Positions 1 through 13,089 of a stretch of 64,000 bases of DNA are shown piece by piece; the stretch's first letter is position 1; each line of letters opens with the position of its first letter. The translations under genes and the position numbers were made by a program. Source of the stretch: Sipunculus nudus (taxonomy: Eukaryota; Annelida; Sipuncula; Golfingiida; Sipunculidae); the NCBI GenBank assembly GCA_026874595.1, contig CM049319.1, positions 3,998,601 through 4,062,600 on the forward strand, read 5' to 3'. The notes under the pieces are model-generated. The model was not told the DNA's origin. It ran no database searches and saw nothing but the letters and a program-made list of their open reading frames with translations.

Positions 1-3000
1 CGGTATGTAAATACAAATTGAGAAAGTTTACCAGGTGTGTTACTATTACATTTCTGTCCCTTATAAAGGATCTTGTATTTGGTACATATCAAAACCAAAA
101 AAAGTAATTTACTTAAAACTAACCTTTCAGTGACCCTACTTTTATTTGCCAGAATGATAGTTCAGGTATTTAGTGCATTGTCCATGTAGTTTTTAAACTA
201 TTATGCATGTTAGTCAGAAATAATTCTTTGCATAAATGATGTAGATGGGCAGTTATAAAGTTAATCCCTTTTTGCCAGATATATTTTAAAATATACCCTA
301 TCTATATCATAGCAACAACAACTCAAAGTGTATCCATACATACATATGCTCTCACACATGGACAAGAACCTCTCACCTCAGTGTTACTGTGAAGTGGAGC
401 CTTCTTAAATAAAAACATGTGACTTGTAAACACTGAGATGTGAAGGTAGGGGGTCTCCCAGTACAGTGCACCTTAAGTTTTATAAACCACATCACTAGAT
501 CACAATATATACTAGTCTTCCCTAAGTCCCGCAGCCAGCTGTTGGCCAGTGGCCAGGCTATGTTGGAGAAAACCAGCATATATGAGAGTAATGTCTGCTT
601 ATGATGTGTCTTCAGACTGGGATGCCTGAAGCACCTGTAGGTATGTATTGGCCCAAATGATGGACCCACTGCTGTAATAATAACAGACCTCAAACAGCAC
701 TGAGTGGGTGACTACCTCAGCGGTGCCATATTTTGTTACCTATCAAGAAGATACTTCTTATATTTGTTCATAGTATTTGTTTCATGTCTTAATAAAAGGT
801 ACATAGCATACCTGGCAAAGCCCCTTGAACAAAAATAAGCCCCAAAATTCATTTAGAATTGATATTAGATCCATGAAATATATATCATAATAAACCTGGT
901 ATTTCTTTCATGTTTAAAATGAATTTGATTTTGTATATTGAATCTGATTTTAAGTTGGAAAGAAACATGATACAGGGAAAACAGTTAAGATAAAAGTTTT
1001 GAGATAGTGTCATGTAATTTGATCAATTATCCAATTAAAAAGTCGTTGCTGTTAATGATTGCTGAAAATTGTGAACCATTTTAAAATTTTGAAAAATGTT
1101 AAAATTTCATATGAAAATGAATGAATTTCATTAATACATATACTATTTGAAAGAGCTCTGCACCAGGTTTAAAATTAAATTTACTTAATGGGTCTAACAT
1201 GCATTTGAAACATTTTTTGGATTGATTTTAAATTTATGGGTTTTTGCCAGCAATGCTACCTTAAGACCTACTTATCTTATAGTACAAAATTTATCAACCA
1301 GAAGCCAGGACTAGTGGCAGTTCCTTGCTAATAGACAAATGAACCAGTAGATATACAATACATCCAAGTTTTTGTTAACTCATCCTTATCACAAGACATA
1401 TGTCTGTGTAAAGTTTATTTAGGTTCTTCTTTAATTACTTTTTTTACTCAAAATATTTTAAATGCATTTTAATGATATTTGGTGCATACTGCATGCTTTT
1501 GTTCTGGAGCTCACCTTGCAGAGATGTACTTGTTAATATTATTGTACAGTTAATATTATTCAAGAAACAATGTCACGTACACATTTCATACTAATTGCAT
1601 TTTGGAATACCCTAGCTGATTTATTTCCTGTTGGAAATAATGTGTAACTGGGGGTGCACACAACTACTGTTTGTACTGCTCTGGGAAACAAGACATAGAC
1701 ATTTAACATCTTGATTTTACACAAAAAAAGAGATCTGTATGTACACTAATATGATAAAATTCCTTGAACTGCATAAGACTGGGTGTCTCTAAAATCTGTC
1801 ACTTTTCAATATACCAAGTACATCAATCATGTCGAGGTCATGGAGTCCTGCAGATCAGCAAATCAGAGAACAGATGATGCACAGGAGTGTCATTGGTCAT
1901 GTAATGGAACACTTTTGTACTATCCTCTGTAGGGTATCTTCAACCATCATTAGATGTCATGGCAACCTATACAGGTTCTAATTGATCGTCATTGTACTCG
2001 ATGTAGCTTGTGCTGCAATGTTAAGTGCTGGACGGTGTGTTAATTAAGTGTGATTTGACCTTTGGAATATTTTTAATCATGTTTGTTCAGTTTTTAGTAG
2101 TTTATTAATATAACCACTGAAAATGCATAGATAGAATCGATAGAACCTCCAGGGATAGTGAAGAGAACCTCAGTCTCTGTGGACCCTGTAGTGCCTACAA
2201 ATGGAGCAAAATTCAACAGCCCTCATAGATAGAGAGAATATATACTTCTGTCAATGCTGCAGAGACTTGAGACTTTATATTGGCTGTTACCTTGACTTGT
2301 CAGTAAGATGTACAAGGTGGACTGAATTATTTGGTCAATATTTATTCTATAAAGCAGAATCACAGTAATAATCAATCATCGGTCATTTTTTTTTTTCAAA
2401 CATCAAACATAATTTTACAACTAATTCTGACCACTAATCTGTCCACATGTAAAAAAAAAAGATCCTACTTTTAACATCTGGATTTAGATCAATAGATTCC
2501 AAAACGTCACCAACCTTTCATTGCCTCTTGGGTAAACTAGATTCAATCAGAATTCATAATTAACATATTTAAGATGTTTTACACACAGGGAAGCAGACAA
2601 CAGATGCACAGGGAGGTATCGCATAACATCAGACAAATTAAGTTAGGAGAGAATAACCAGAGAGCACCCAGCTTACCTGGAAATGGTTGACTCAGGAAGT
2701 AAGGGTGGATCGAGGAACCCAAAACAGGCAACCAATGGCCATCCATAAGCCACTGCCTGAAGTATGAGCTAATTGGCTGGCAAACCTCATTATATGGTTG
2801 GACAGTTAAGTTTAATATGACCTGAATGGTCACTGATGGCCAGCGTCAGACAAAATTAGTGTGACCCGTAAGGATATAGTGTAGCCATTTTGTGTCTGAG
2901 GCCAGACTTTAAGCAGTGCTATCTATCATTATAATCAAGATTGAACATCTACTTTGGCACGCTTCTTGCTATGTGGCTAGAAGTGCGATGGCTGGTTCAG

Positions 3001-3058
3001 AACCTCTGAGACTGTAGGATACTCCTCAAAGGAAAGACCATTTTGTAAATTAGTCAAT
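1..3058. other. AT-rich single-copy stretch, no gene seen
   Basis: No open frame here looks protein-like, and I see no tandem structure, terminal inverted repeat or recognised repeat family. The frame at 373-693 on the minus strand (106 codons) has no recognisable domain and no convincing splice context. The stretch could be intron or intergenic DNA, or worn-out repeat. Confidence 0.55.
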
Positions 3059-4530
3059 TTTCAGCTCAGCTGACTATAAGTCATCTCCACACTCCGAGCA
3101 GCTTAGCTTAGCTAAGCTTCAACTTGTTTAAGCTAAGCTTGGCTTCCCCTCTGCGTCCCCCCCCCCCCCCCGACAGGATGCATAAAATAGATGAATGTTA
3201 TAAATGTATCCACCAAAACAAAGTTTTGCATATACTCTGTTTTTGAGAGGGTTCCGCCGCCACCGCCGCCGCATTCATTTCTGGATTAGAACTCTGAGAC
3301 CACTGGACAGATTTTTCCCAAACTTTACATGATTATTGGGTCACATGTGAACTGGTGCCAAAATATTTTGCATTGACCTCTTACCTTTCCTCTCTACAGT
3401 GTGTCCATCTGTACATATGTTTGGACACATTTACCCACATATCTTCCAACTCGTTTGACAAATCAGGCTAAAAATTTTGCACAAATGTAGCCCTTGGATA
3501 GCTTTATAACATACATAAAAAAAATGGGTGCCACCTGCAACCATTTTTCGCAGTGTCCATCTGTTCATCTGCCTTGGGATAAAATCACTCATACCTCTGC
3601 AGTGAATGGACTTGTCCACCTGAAATTTTGCATGTGTAAACATCCTGGATAGCTTTCTTGATTTAATGACAGGTGGCGCCACCTACATTCACTTTCAGGC
3701 TGCACACATCCAGGCTTATATCTCATGACTTGTTTTATGTATCCTCCTGAAATAATGCATGTGTATAGATCTCACAGAGCTCTTTATCATACGCAAAACT
3801 GGTGGCGCCACCTGCAACCATTTTGTACAGTGTCCCTCTGTTTGTCTGTCATGGGAAAAAATCAGTCATATCTGGCAGTGGTTTGACTTATCTGCCAAAA
3901 ATTTTGCTTAAATATGCATCTTGGATAGTTTTCTCGATTTTGTGGCAGGTGGCACCTCCTACATTCATGTTCAGGCTGCAGACATCCAGGCTTATATCTC
4001 AGGAATGGTTTGATGCATCCTCCTGAAATTTTGCATGTGTATAGATCTCACATAGCTCTTTATCATACAAAAACTGTTGTGCCACCTGCAACCATTTTTG
4101 CAGGGCATCTGTCTGTTTGTCTGCCATGGGGAAAAAATCACTCAAATCTCGGCAGTGGTTTGACTTATCTGCCAAAAATTTTGCAATTGTATACAACTAA
4201 GATAACTTTCTGGATTCTGTTACAGGTGGCGCCACCTACATACACATTTCGGCTGCTAATATGACATCCATGCTAATATGCAACACACCTCACTCTATTT
4301 CCCCTTGCCACTCAATCCATGCCTCATTTCACCTGTCCCACTCTGATTTTTCCGCTGATACATGTAGTAGCTTGTAGACTACCCCTATTCTAGTTTTCCC
4401 TATTTAATTAATTATTATTCTTTACTTTAGCTACATTATGGATGTTATATTGTATCACAAGGGATTAGAATGAGAAAAGTACACATTCAATTGTGAACAC
4501 AAAGTGATATATTGCTGTAAAAGTATGAAG
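3059..4530 (+). mobile_element. F1 miniature element, internally deleted, interrupted by an F2 element
   Basis: The head (AGCTCAGCTGACTATAAG) begins near 3064 but the second half of the hairpin has decayed. A poly-C run (about 3157-3170) and a segment ending GATGAATGTTAT follow. F2 occupies 3208-4393. The F1 sequence then resumes at 4394 and matches the uninterrupted F1 copy at about 6316-6450, including the 'ACACAAAGTGATATATTGCT' versus 'CACAAAGTGGTGTATTGCT' stretch. The right edge is not defined. Removing F2 joins the two halves into one F1 segment. Confidence 0.6.
3208..4393 (+). mobile_element. F2 miniature element (GTATCCGCC hairpin head, TCTAG end), copy 1
   Basis: The head is a decayed hairpin: CCACCAAAAC, loop AAA, GTTTTGCAT. 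A GC-rich CCGCCGCC patch follows. The body has repeated units of about 130-145 bp carrying the palindrome AGGTGGCGCCACCT (near 3672, 3801 and 4226). The tail carries an inverted copy of the head stem near 4345 and ends ...CTATTCTAG, followed by TTTT. Its length of 1186 bp nearly equals the copy at 32229-33412 (1184 bp). It lies inside an F1 element, and the uninterrupted F1 at about 6316 shows the target as a T-run. No long coding frame is seen. Confidence 0.7.
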
Positions 4531-4714
4531 CATTCCATTTATATCTCTTGCCATGCATACACCACTGTTACACTCAATCAAGAATTTGGGCAAACTTTCC
4601 TGGAATTTAATCTTTAGCTCATTTGGCCAAATCTGAACTAAACTGTTTTTAGAATTATTAATTACATTTACACATTGTGTTAAATAAATATATCCTCCTA
4701 GGCCAATAATTTTT

Positions 4715-7700
4715 AGCTCAGCTGACTATAAGTCAACTGAGCTATAGTCGTGGTCCATTGTCCGTCGTCCGCCCATCTGTCTGTCCGTCCGTCCCTCCAT
4801 CCGTCTGTCTGTCCGTCCGTAAGACTGGCACGTTTCGACACCATTGGACCTATGAATCTGAAATTCGGCATACAGTTAGATGTCCCCAAAATCTCCTACC
4901 ATGCCGAAAATTTGGTCAATAGGACTTTGTTCCTTAGAGATATTAAGGAAAAACCTCAATTTTTTATTAGAAGTCTATTTTTGCACTTCAGGACTGCCTA
5001 ATATCAAAACCACTCATCTGGTTTTCTTCATATTTACCATAAATATTCCTCTATATAGTTCCTATGTACATGCCAGAAATTAAGTCAGTATCATTTAATT
5101 TAAAAAAGTTATGGGCCCAAACATAATGGACTTTGTAAAAAAATCAGGAAAGATATTTGGTCACTTAAGACCCAAAGTGTTAAAGGTAGGGACTTTTTTT
5201 CAGTAATACAATTTTAATTAATCAAAATTTAATTGTATACCAAAAATTAGATCAAAATCTGTTAAATTTTTTTAAATATTGGCAAAAATATAAAATTGGT
5301 ACCTTAAATTTTGCCCAACTTTGGCTACGGCTTTTTTTTTCCTGTAAGTACTGTGGATTTAATTTTCACAGCATGTACACATAAGGATTTAATCTGTTAA
5401 AATCTGAAATTTGAAAATAAAAGCTGCAATATTAGGCTAGTTATTGAATTTTTTTGGAGGCTCTTGTTGTATTCCTGTACATTGTCAAGCAGTCCACTTT
5501 AATGACTGTAGGTCATTCAGTGCACATCTCTATGCTCCCCAGGCTGTTGGCATAATGTTAGATGTCCCCAAATCTCCTACCATACTGAATATTGAGTCAT
5601 TAGGACTTTGTTCCTTCGAGATATTAAGGAAAAACCTCCGTTTTCCATAAAAAAAAGCCATCGTTACCCTTCAAGGCTGCCTAATATCAAAACCACTGAT
5701 CTGTTTTTGATCATATTTAGTATTCACATTCTTTCATACATTTTCTATGAACATACTAAAAATTAGGTCATTATTTGGAATTATTTTGAAGTTATGGGCC
5801 GAAATATAATGCAATTTTTAAAAAAATCAGGAAATATATTTACTCACCTAACATGAGAATTGCTGAACCTAGAGACTTTTTTTCAGGAATATAACTTTAT
5901 TTAATCAAGATTCAATTGTTTACCCAAAATTAGATCTGAATTTTGCAAATTTTTCAAGTTATTAGCATAAATAAAAAATCAATACCTTAAATTTTGTCCA
6001 ACTTTGGCAATGGCACGTTTTTCCCTGTAAGCACTGTTGATTTAATTTTCACAGCATATATTAGTAAGGATTTAATCTTTTAAAATCTGAAATTTCAAAG
6101 AAATTGATTGGAAAGAATAGCTTTTATTCACATTTTCATACACCATGTCAAGTGTTGTTTACATCTAGCCCACCTGGTAGTACAGCCTTCACTTGCATTA
6201 TGTTACCCACCCCAGACAGCTTGCCTTGGCTCAGCTTGGCCACTACCAGCAGGCTTCCCCTCTGCCCTGCACTCCCCCCCCCCCCCCCAGATGGTGCATA
6301 AACTAGATGAATGTTATTATTTTCTGTATTTGATTCATTCTTATTCTAGGCTATCTATGCTACATTTTAGATTTTGTATTGTACCACCAGGGTTACAATG
6401 ATTAAAGTGTACATTTAATTGTGTCCACAAAGTGGTGTATTGCTATGAAAGTGTGGATGTTCATCAGATAAGTAATTCCTTACTTCAGAAGAGTGAAAAC
6501 TTCACCAGGTATGAAATTGTCTATTAATTCCAGTAATAATTAAAACTGGGATATTAATTAGCACAATGATATTGTTTGTCCCTCATTCAACCAACAGTGT
6601 GTATACTTTACTGAATCTTTTATTTTATTTTGGTGAATAAAATTAAGCATGTACTGAAAACTCCAATGTGCAAAACTTTTTAATAGTGATTCAAGGAATA
6701 TTCTTGTAGATTCCATGTTGTAGCATTATTTTCTTTTAAATTCAGTTTAAACATTTATGATTTAAAAATAATAAAATATATGTGTATGCATAATATGACC
6801 CAATATGAGCTACACTCTGGATATATAATGATTGCAACTTTTGCAACAATTCTAATATTTTAACTTATAGTTTCAGTTTTTTTACTCTGTACATATAATG
6901 ATTGCAACTTTTGCAACAATTCTAATATTTTTGCTTATATTTTCAGGTTTTTTTTTTATTAAAAATCAATAAAACCTGTAAATAAAAAAAATGATTCAGA
7001 TAAAAACTTCTTAATGGAAAAAGTGGATATGCTAAAAAAATAGGCTTATTTATAAACTTAAATGCATTATTCCCTTGAAAGTGAAATAAAGGTATTAGTC
7101 CATTCTTTCCACTTGCCTGTCCATCTGTAAATTTTCATATGCATCACAGAATCTCAAAATTTTTACTGTTTTTCTTCATGACAGTCTTGTCAGAGTATTA
7201 GTTTGCAATCATATATTTAGAACTTAACTATAACCAAGTAGGAGGGCCCCTTTCCTCTTAGCTTTTCATATTCTTATATAAATGAAAAACATTACAATAG
7301 AATATTTCTACATCCACCTTCGTGCTGCCCTCACTTTTCCCTTCTCCAAACCCCATCCCAAAGTCAGCCTCAGTAAGCAAGAACAAGATGAATCAGATAT
7401 ATTAATACTTTAATATTTTGTATAACTATTTGTCAATAGGTACATATGTACATGCCAGAAATTATGTCAATATTGTGTAATATGTAGACCTAGTGGGCAT
7501 CACAATAATGTACCTTGTCAGGACTAAAGAGATATTGTGTCATACAGTCACAAATTCATAAATCACTTCATCAGCATAGTTAATCATAACATCATATCTG
7601 TCAAATTGAAAGCTTGCAGACTACCATACACTTTAGATCCTTCAACAAATAGTCTTATCATCATTCTACTACTGCTTATTACTGCTGTCATTGCATTCAT

Positions 7701-7951
7701 ATTTGCTCAAATATATCACAATTTTCAACCCCTCCTAAATAAATAAAAATAAACCACTATATTTTACTCTATTAATCCAGAAGTCAGGTAATTTCATTTA
7801 TCTTTTACTCACATATTACATTACATTCCTTTATAATAGCCAAACATGTCCATGATATTCATAAGCTTTATCTATTCGATATAATATCACGGTGGAGAAA
7901 CATTTATAGTCCAATCACAATCAGCTGAGCGCCGTAACCATGGGTCCCTTG
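4715..7951 (+). mobile_element. F1 miniature element (head hairpin to tail), copy 2
   Basis: A 29-nt head hairpin lies at 4715-4743 (stem AGCTCAGCTGACT, loop ATA), preceded by TTTT. A GTCC/GTCT microsatellite follows at about 4770-4822. The body has two related monomers of about 650 bp (4850-5420 and 5550-6100), each with the phrase 'AAGTTATGGGC' and a 'TTTTGCCCAACTTTG'-like segment. A poly-C run lies at about 6269-6283. The tail at 7921-7951 has TCAGCTGAGC, an inverted copy of the head stem, and ends GGGTCCCTTG before TTTT. The span from head to tail is inferred; 6950-7900 is AT-rich and could hold other insertions. Confidence 0.6.
6814..6953. repeat. 70-bp direct tandem duplication (2 copies)
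   Basis: The phrase TATAATGATTGCAACTTTTG occurs at about 6823 and again 70 bp later at about 6893. Each copy is followed by the same GCAACAATTCTAATATTTT segment and a T-run. The copies differ at only a few positions, so the duplication is fairly recent or conserved. It lies inside the F1 span. Confidence 0.75.
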
Positions 7952-8339
7952 TTTTCCTTTGGCATGATTAAATGGTTTCAGGTTTATATTACAGAGTATG
8001 TATATATACTTATTAGATTATGCTTATGCTCATTTGAAGATGTACAATTCTTGTTTTTAACAGTATTTTATTTCAGTTAATAAATTAACAGCTCATCTCA
8101 ATTTTCTTCCTTATTATCTATTTTACAGGGTTTCATATATTCCCTGTGGGTATTTTAAACACAAATTACTTTCACATAGTTGAAATACAGATAGTTTTTC
8201 CATCATGAGAGGCTGTGGCATCTTTGATATAGTAAAAAAAGTGCACATGTAGTATTTGTCTTGCATTCATATATTTAGTTTTTGATTATCACCAAATAAC
8301 AAGGCCATTTCTTATAAGGTTTTCGAATGCTAATATATA

Positions 8340-8769
8340 CTGTGGTTGCTTTTTGTTCGCGAGGGTTTTAATTTCGCGATATTCATGAATGGGAAATAAT
8401 CGTGAAAATGAAACCCTCGGGAATAGTTGGCAAATTGAGTATGCCCTTCTTATTTAATGTAGCCAATACTTGTATGGGAATAGGTTAGAACAGTAAGAAA
8501 TTTTATAATAAGTTACATCCATGCAGGTATAGGGAAAACGTCCCTTAAATTTGAACTCAACTACCTTTGCTGTGTGTACAGGCCCATCGTTATACGAAAA
8601 GAATATCACAAACTCATGACTTATTCTCATTTTATAATACACACAGGAATGGCTTTACCAAAGATTTTATTATTGGGTCTGGTAAGATCGCGAAAATGAA
8701 ACCCTCGCGAAACATTAAAAATGGAAAAATCGCGAAATTTCAGCCTCGCTAATATGAAGCCAACCACAG
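8340..8769. mobile_element. TA-flanked MITE with CpG-rich subterminal repeats (Tc1/mariner-like), copy 1
   Basis: Terminal inverted repeats begin CTGTGGTTGC on the left and end GCCAACCACAG on the right, flanked by TA on both sides (8338-8339 and 8770-8771). Inside each end lie TCGCGAGG and TTTCGCGAT motifs in inverted orientation. The interior holds no transposase-like frame. Length is 430 bp; a related copy of 455 bp lies at 40234-40688. TA target duplication is the hallmark of the Tc1/mariner superfamily, but without a transposase the assignment is tentative. Confidence 0.75.
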
Positions 8770-8825
8770 TATATGTAAAAAAAAGAGAAATAAGAAACAT
8801 CCTGCATTTGCTTAAACTTTACAAA

Positions 8826-8866
8826 GCTCAGCGAAGCACTAGCTGTGACCCATGGGTCCCTCGTTT
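8826..8866 (+). repeat. F1 tail fragment
   Basis: The sequence contains GCTGTGACCCATGGGTCCCT followed by CGTTTTC, matching the F1 tail consensus (GACCCATGGGTCCCTTG then T-run). The upstream stem copy is degraded and no head lies nearby, so this is a stray end or a remnant of an old copy. Confidence 0.5.
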
Positions 8867-8869
8867 TCA

Positions 8870-9740
8870 ATTTGTCATTACTTCTACCAAATTTTCTGGC
8901 CGGACATTGTCAAGGATTATGCAGTCAATTCTGCCAGATTTTAAAAATCCTGCCAATATCACCCTCACATCTACCCATCCTACTTTTTTTTTCCTGGCCA
9001 GGGGGATAAACTGGTAGGAGGGAGGCAGGCTTAAGTCATAACCTGAGAATTAAGTGTGTGGCAATTTACTGAAGGAAGCCAGTTAAGGTTTCCCATGTAG
9101 AAGGCCAGTATTATTCTTGAGGGTGCAACTGTTCATCAGGCGTCAGAGAGACCTGTGTCTTTGTAAACCTTAACAAGGCAACTTGGGAGTGACCAGGTTA
9201 GAACAGGGGACCTCCTGCAAGCAAAGTTCAGTTAATAAGTAACAAGGATCAATTGTATACTGTGGTGCATTCCTAGAAATTTCCCAGAATAAATCCTTTA
9301 TGACTGAGGGGGTATAGGAAGCAGCACAGAACAATAGGAAACCAAAGCGGCCATAAATGGCAACATCATTGCTTGAATAGACTTGACTCCTGCCATTATC
9401 GGCACAAGGTGACTCCACTTTCTGTATGGCTTGTGAAACACTAGAAGGCCACAGACCTGAATGGTTCAGCCATAATCACAAGCTGTTATATGTAATATAA
9501 CCAGCTATTAATTATAATTTTTTCATTTTCTCTGCTAAGGGATCATCTGGTAGTTTTTTGTCTGCTCTAAAATGTAAAAATAAATGGGCATAGTGAAGGG
9601 GTTGGTTGTGAAATAATCCTTGAAATTATCTGAACGGTCTTTAAATAGACAGAGTAATCTGTATCTGAATTTATGAAAGAAGTTTGAATATATATTAGAT
9701 GTGTTAAAATGAATTAAAGATCTGTAAAAATGTTAATATG
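8870..9740. other. Single-copy stretch, no gene seen
   Basis: No repeat family, RNA gene or convincing coding segment is seen. An 82-codon minus-strand frame (9170-9418) has no recognisable motif or splice context. Confidence 0.5.
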
Positions 9741-10194
9741 TAGGCCTGTAACAATTCATTTAATAATCGATGCATTGAATCGAAGCCAGTCAGTAATTGA
9801 TAATTGAATCGGGCGTGAAATAATCTATTAATTTCAATTATTGCATTTTCATTCATTTTCATACCTTTTCATTCATTAGCTCTTACCTAGGAACAGGTAA
9901 ACAGCATACATGATGAAGTAGCACTGATATTTAACAAAGAAAGTCACCTTATATCCTTCATCAGGTGTTAGCACAATAACATGAGAAGATTAAAATATTA
10001 TTTGATCTGTATAAATCCTCAGTTATATATTAATCTTAATCTTATAACATCATATAGGATGAAAACTCTTCGTAGATTTATGTCTCTGACAGAATATTAT
10101 GACTGTGTACAATAATCAAATTAAAAATGGAATGGAAAGGAATCAATTGATAATCAAATTGAATCAAAGACCCTTTAGCAATTCACAGGCCTGT
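9741..10194. mobile_element. hAT-like MITE
   Basis: The left end reads TAGGCCTGTAACAATTC and continues with AATCGATGCATTGAATCG. The right end is a near-inverted copy ending GAATTGCTAAAGG... as read on the minus strand and closing with AGGCCTGTA. Terminal AGGCCTGTAACRATT followed by AATCGAT repeats is typical of hAT non-autonomous elements. No clean 8-bp target duplication was found, so the exact edges are uncertain. There is no coding content. Confidence 0.5.
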
Positions 10195-10783
10195 AGTCTG
10201 TTTCATCCCTTCATGGCCACCTCTCTTTTCCCTTATATATTTTTATTGGTTACATTAAAGGGAAATAAATATAGTGTAGAGCATTAAATAACCTTATTTT
10301 CAACAAGGTAAATAAATACCTACCTTACACCTTATTTAAGAAACAGAATTATTTAGAAATATGAGAAATCAGTCTACATTTTACAACATATGAGACCCAC
10401 TTATGGCTGTCGAGGTCATTGGTCACATCATAATACAGCCTCAATTGACAGCTGCTGATTGGATGATGTCATGTAAACACTTAAAAAATATAATTAGCTA
10501 AAACAAAGATGGCTACTCATGCAAGGACTCATCATATCTGCAAGATCATTCTGAAGAGACTCAAAAGTTATAACATAAACCAGGGATTTATTGTAAAATT
10601 CTTTATTGCCATATTAGGTTGTCACTTTTATTTGCAGTTTTCTATGAAATTATTGGAAAATATAAAATGTTAAGAAAATTATATACAAAAAAACAGTTGG
10701 ACAGCAGGTGTTGAAACAGACTATAGTTATAAGAGAGTTCTGTTAATTATAATGATAATACTTTGTAACATTTTAAAACTATC

Positions 10784-10850
10784 ATGGGTAGGACTTAGCA
10801 GTTAAGGTGTCTTAAGGACTGTCCCCAGTTTGAACCACACCAGTGTCTTG
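10784..10850 (+). repeat. tRNA-like segment, possible SINE head
   Basis: TTAGCAGTTAAGGTG resembles an A box and CAGTTTGAACCAC resembles a B box, with tRNA-like spacing of about 35 nt. Acceptor-stem pairing is not convincing, so this is a tRNA-derived relic rather than a functional tRNA. The SINE body and tail cannot be delimited. Confidence 0.35.
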
Positions 10851-11559
10851 ATGGTGTATAGGTGTAATCATGGTCAAACCACAGAGATTCTCTCTAATAC
10901 ATTTGTCTTAGTAACAGATTATGGCTTGTGGGTTATCTAGTCTAGTCTAGGCTTTAGTATTAGTATCATATAATTCTGATCATATGGATACCTTCATCCT
11001 CATTCAATAGACAGTGCCACCTACAGCCCATTACTTACAGTACTTTTTTATCAGATAGTACTGACATGTACCTGAACTATATTTTAAGATAATTTATCTG
11101 GTGATATTAACAGCCGCCATCATTTTGAGGCTGTGTACCCAGTAAGCTGAATACAGAGCATTAGTTTCACGCTGGGTGTCCCCTAAATAAATGTTCTCGA
11201 TATCGACGTGGAACATATACATCGAGGGAAGTCACAATCAGCTTTATCTGTCCTTCAGCCTCCTCGTCTTCCTCGCTCGTAGCTGTCGTCCAGAGGCATC
11301 AGTCTCTTAGTGGTCCCTTGCTTCACAGGAATATTGTAACCACTCAGAAAAAATGTTTCATAGGTTTATCTGCTCTGTAGATGCATATCAAGTTGGCTCT
11401 CACTACCTTGCACCTGGGATTAAATCTGTATATCAGTTATGTAGTATAATCTCTGATACGGGATATTCTTTCATGAAAATGATCTCACATATATTGATTA
11501 ATCATGGAGTATAATAGTTAACAGTAAGGTCAGTTCTAAAGCTAGCCAGACTCTGCATT

Positions 11560-12572
11560 TTGACAGCTTGACCATATAGAATGACTGCCATTTAGACAAG
11601 AATGACAGCTAGACCATGCAGTTTCAAAACCAGGCCAGACTGACAGCTAGTCCATGCAGTTTGTCAAACAAACCAGAATGACAGCTAGACCATACAGAAT
11701 GACAGCCAGACAAACCAGAATGACAGCTGGTCCATGCAGTTTGACAACCAGACCAGAATGACAGCTAGTCCATGTTGTTTGCCAACCAGACCAGAATGAC
11801 AGTTAGGCCATGCAGTTTGAAAACCAGACCAGAATGACAGCTAGAACATACAGAATGACAGCCAGACAAACCAGAATGACAGCTAGTCCATGTTGTCCAG
11901 TTTGACAACCAGACCAGAATGACAGCTCGTCCATGCAGTTTGACAACCAGACCAGAATGACAGCTAGTCCATGCAGTGTGACAACCAGACCAGAATGACA
12001 GCTAGTCCATGCAGTTTGATAACCAGACCAGAATGACAGCTAGACCTTGCAGTTTGACAACCAGACCAGAATGACAGCTAGTCCATGCAAAATGACAGCC
12101 AGACAAACCAGAATGACAGCTAGTCCATGCAGTTTAATAACCAGACCAGAATGACAGCTAGACCTTGCAGTTTGATAACCAGACCAGAATGACAGCTAGA
12201 CCATACAGAGAGACAGCCAGCTAGACCAGAATGACAGCTAGTCCATGCAGTTTGCCAACCAGACCAGAATGACAGCTAGACCTTGCAGAATGACAGTTAG
12301 ACCACAATGACAGCAAGACCATACAGAATGACAGCCAGCTAGACCAGAATGACAGCTAGACCATGCAGTTTGACAACCAGAGTATTGACAGCTAGCTAGC
12401 AAGACCATACAGAATGACAGCCAGCTAGACCAGAATGACAGCTAATCCATGCAGTTTTACAACCAGACCACAATGACAGCAAGACCATGCAAAATGACAG
12501 CCAGACAAACCAGAATGACAGCTATGACAAGAAGACAGACCATGCAGTATGACAGCGAGACCACAATGACAC
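11560..12572. repeat. 38-bp minisatellite array, about 1 kb
   Basis: The consensus unit reads GACAGCTAGTCCATGCAG then TTTGACAACCAGACCAGAAT (38 bp). It is interleaved with a shorter 21-bp unit GACAGCCAGACAAACCAGAA. Units vary at the 'tccatgcag / accttgcag / accatacag' positions and the two lengths alternate irregularly, so there is no single clean period. The flanks decay into degenerate copies. The minus-strand frame at 12425-12676 is a product of the repeat. Confidence 0.85.
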
Positions 12573-13021
12573 ATCCAGACTGTCTCAGACCTAGCATATG
12601 AAAGCTTGCAGGTATCAAATGATGCTGTTGACATTCTCTGTATAATATTAAAGAAAACTAGACCTCTTTTTGGCAATTTTATAGCTAAATCCTTGTGAAA
12701 ATCTTTCCTCAGAGAGTTTTTTTGTGTGATAAAATGAGTATTTCTTACAACTTAACCTTTTGGCCTGTCTTTTGATGCCATCTCCAGCTGTAGACTCACA
12801 GCCAACCAGAGCCAGCCAAATCATTTACTGCAGAAGAGTGTGATCAAGTTTTTTTTTACTCCTATGAATATTCATAATATCAGCTATAATTCATGCAGAG
12901 TATCATTGATCAGACATAGAGCTAAATATAAACATACAGCCATGCAGCCACTCTGCTGTTGGACTTTGTGGAATCAAAACACAGACTGGGAGATCAAGCA
13001 CACGGAATCATGGGAAATTAC

Positions 13022-13078
13022 AGGAAGTCATTCTGGAAGTCATTCCGGAAGTCATTCCAGTACTGGGTAGTCATTCCG
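13022..13078. repeat. Short 12-bp tandem repeat
   Basis: GGAAGTCATTCC is repeated about three times in tandem (13023-13059), with a diverged further copy near 13068. It is a small local array, too short to suggest a function. Confidence 0.6.
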
Positions 13079-13089
13079 GTGGGACCAGC

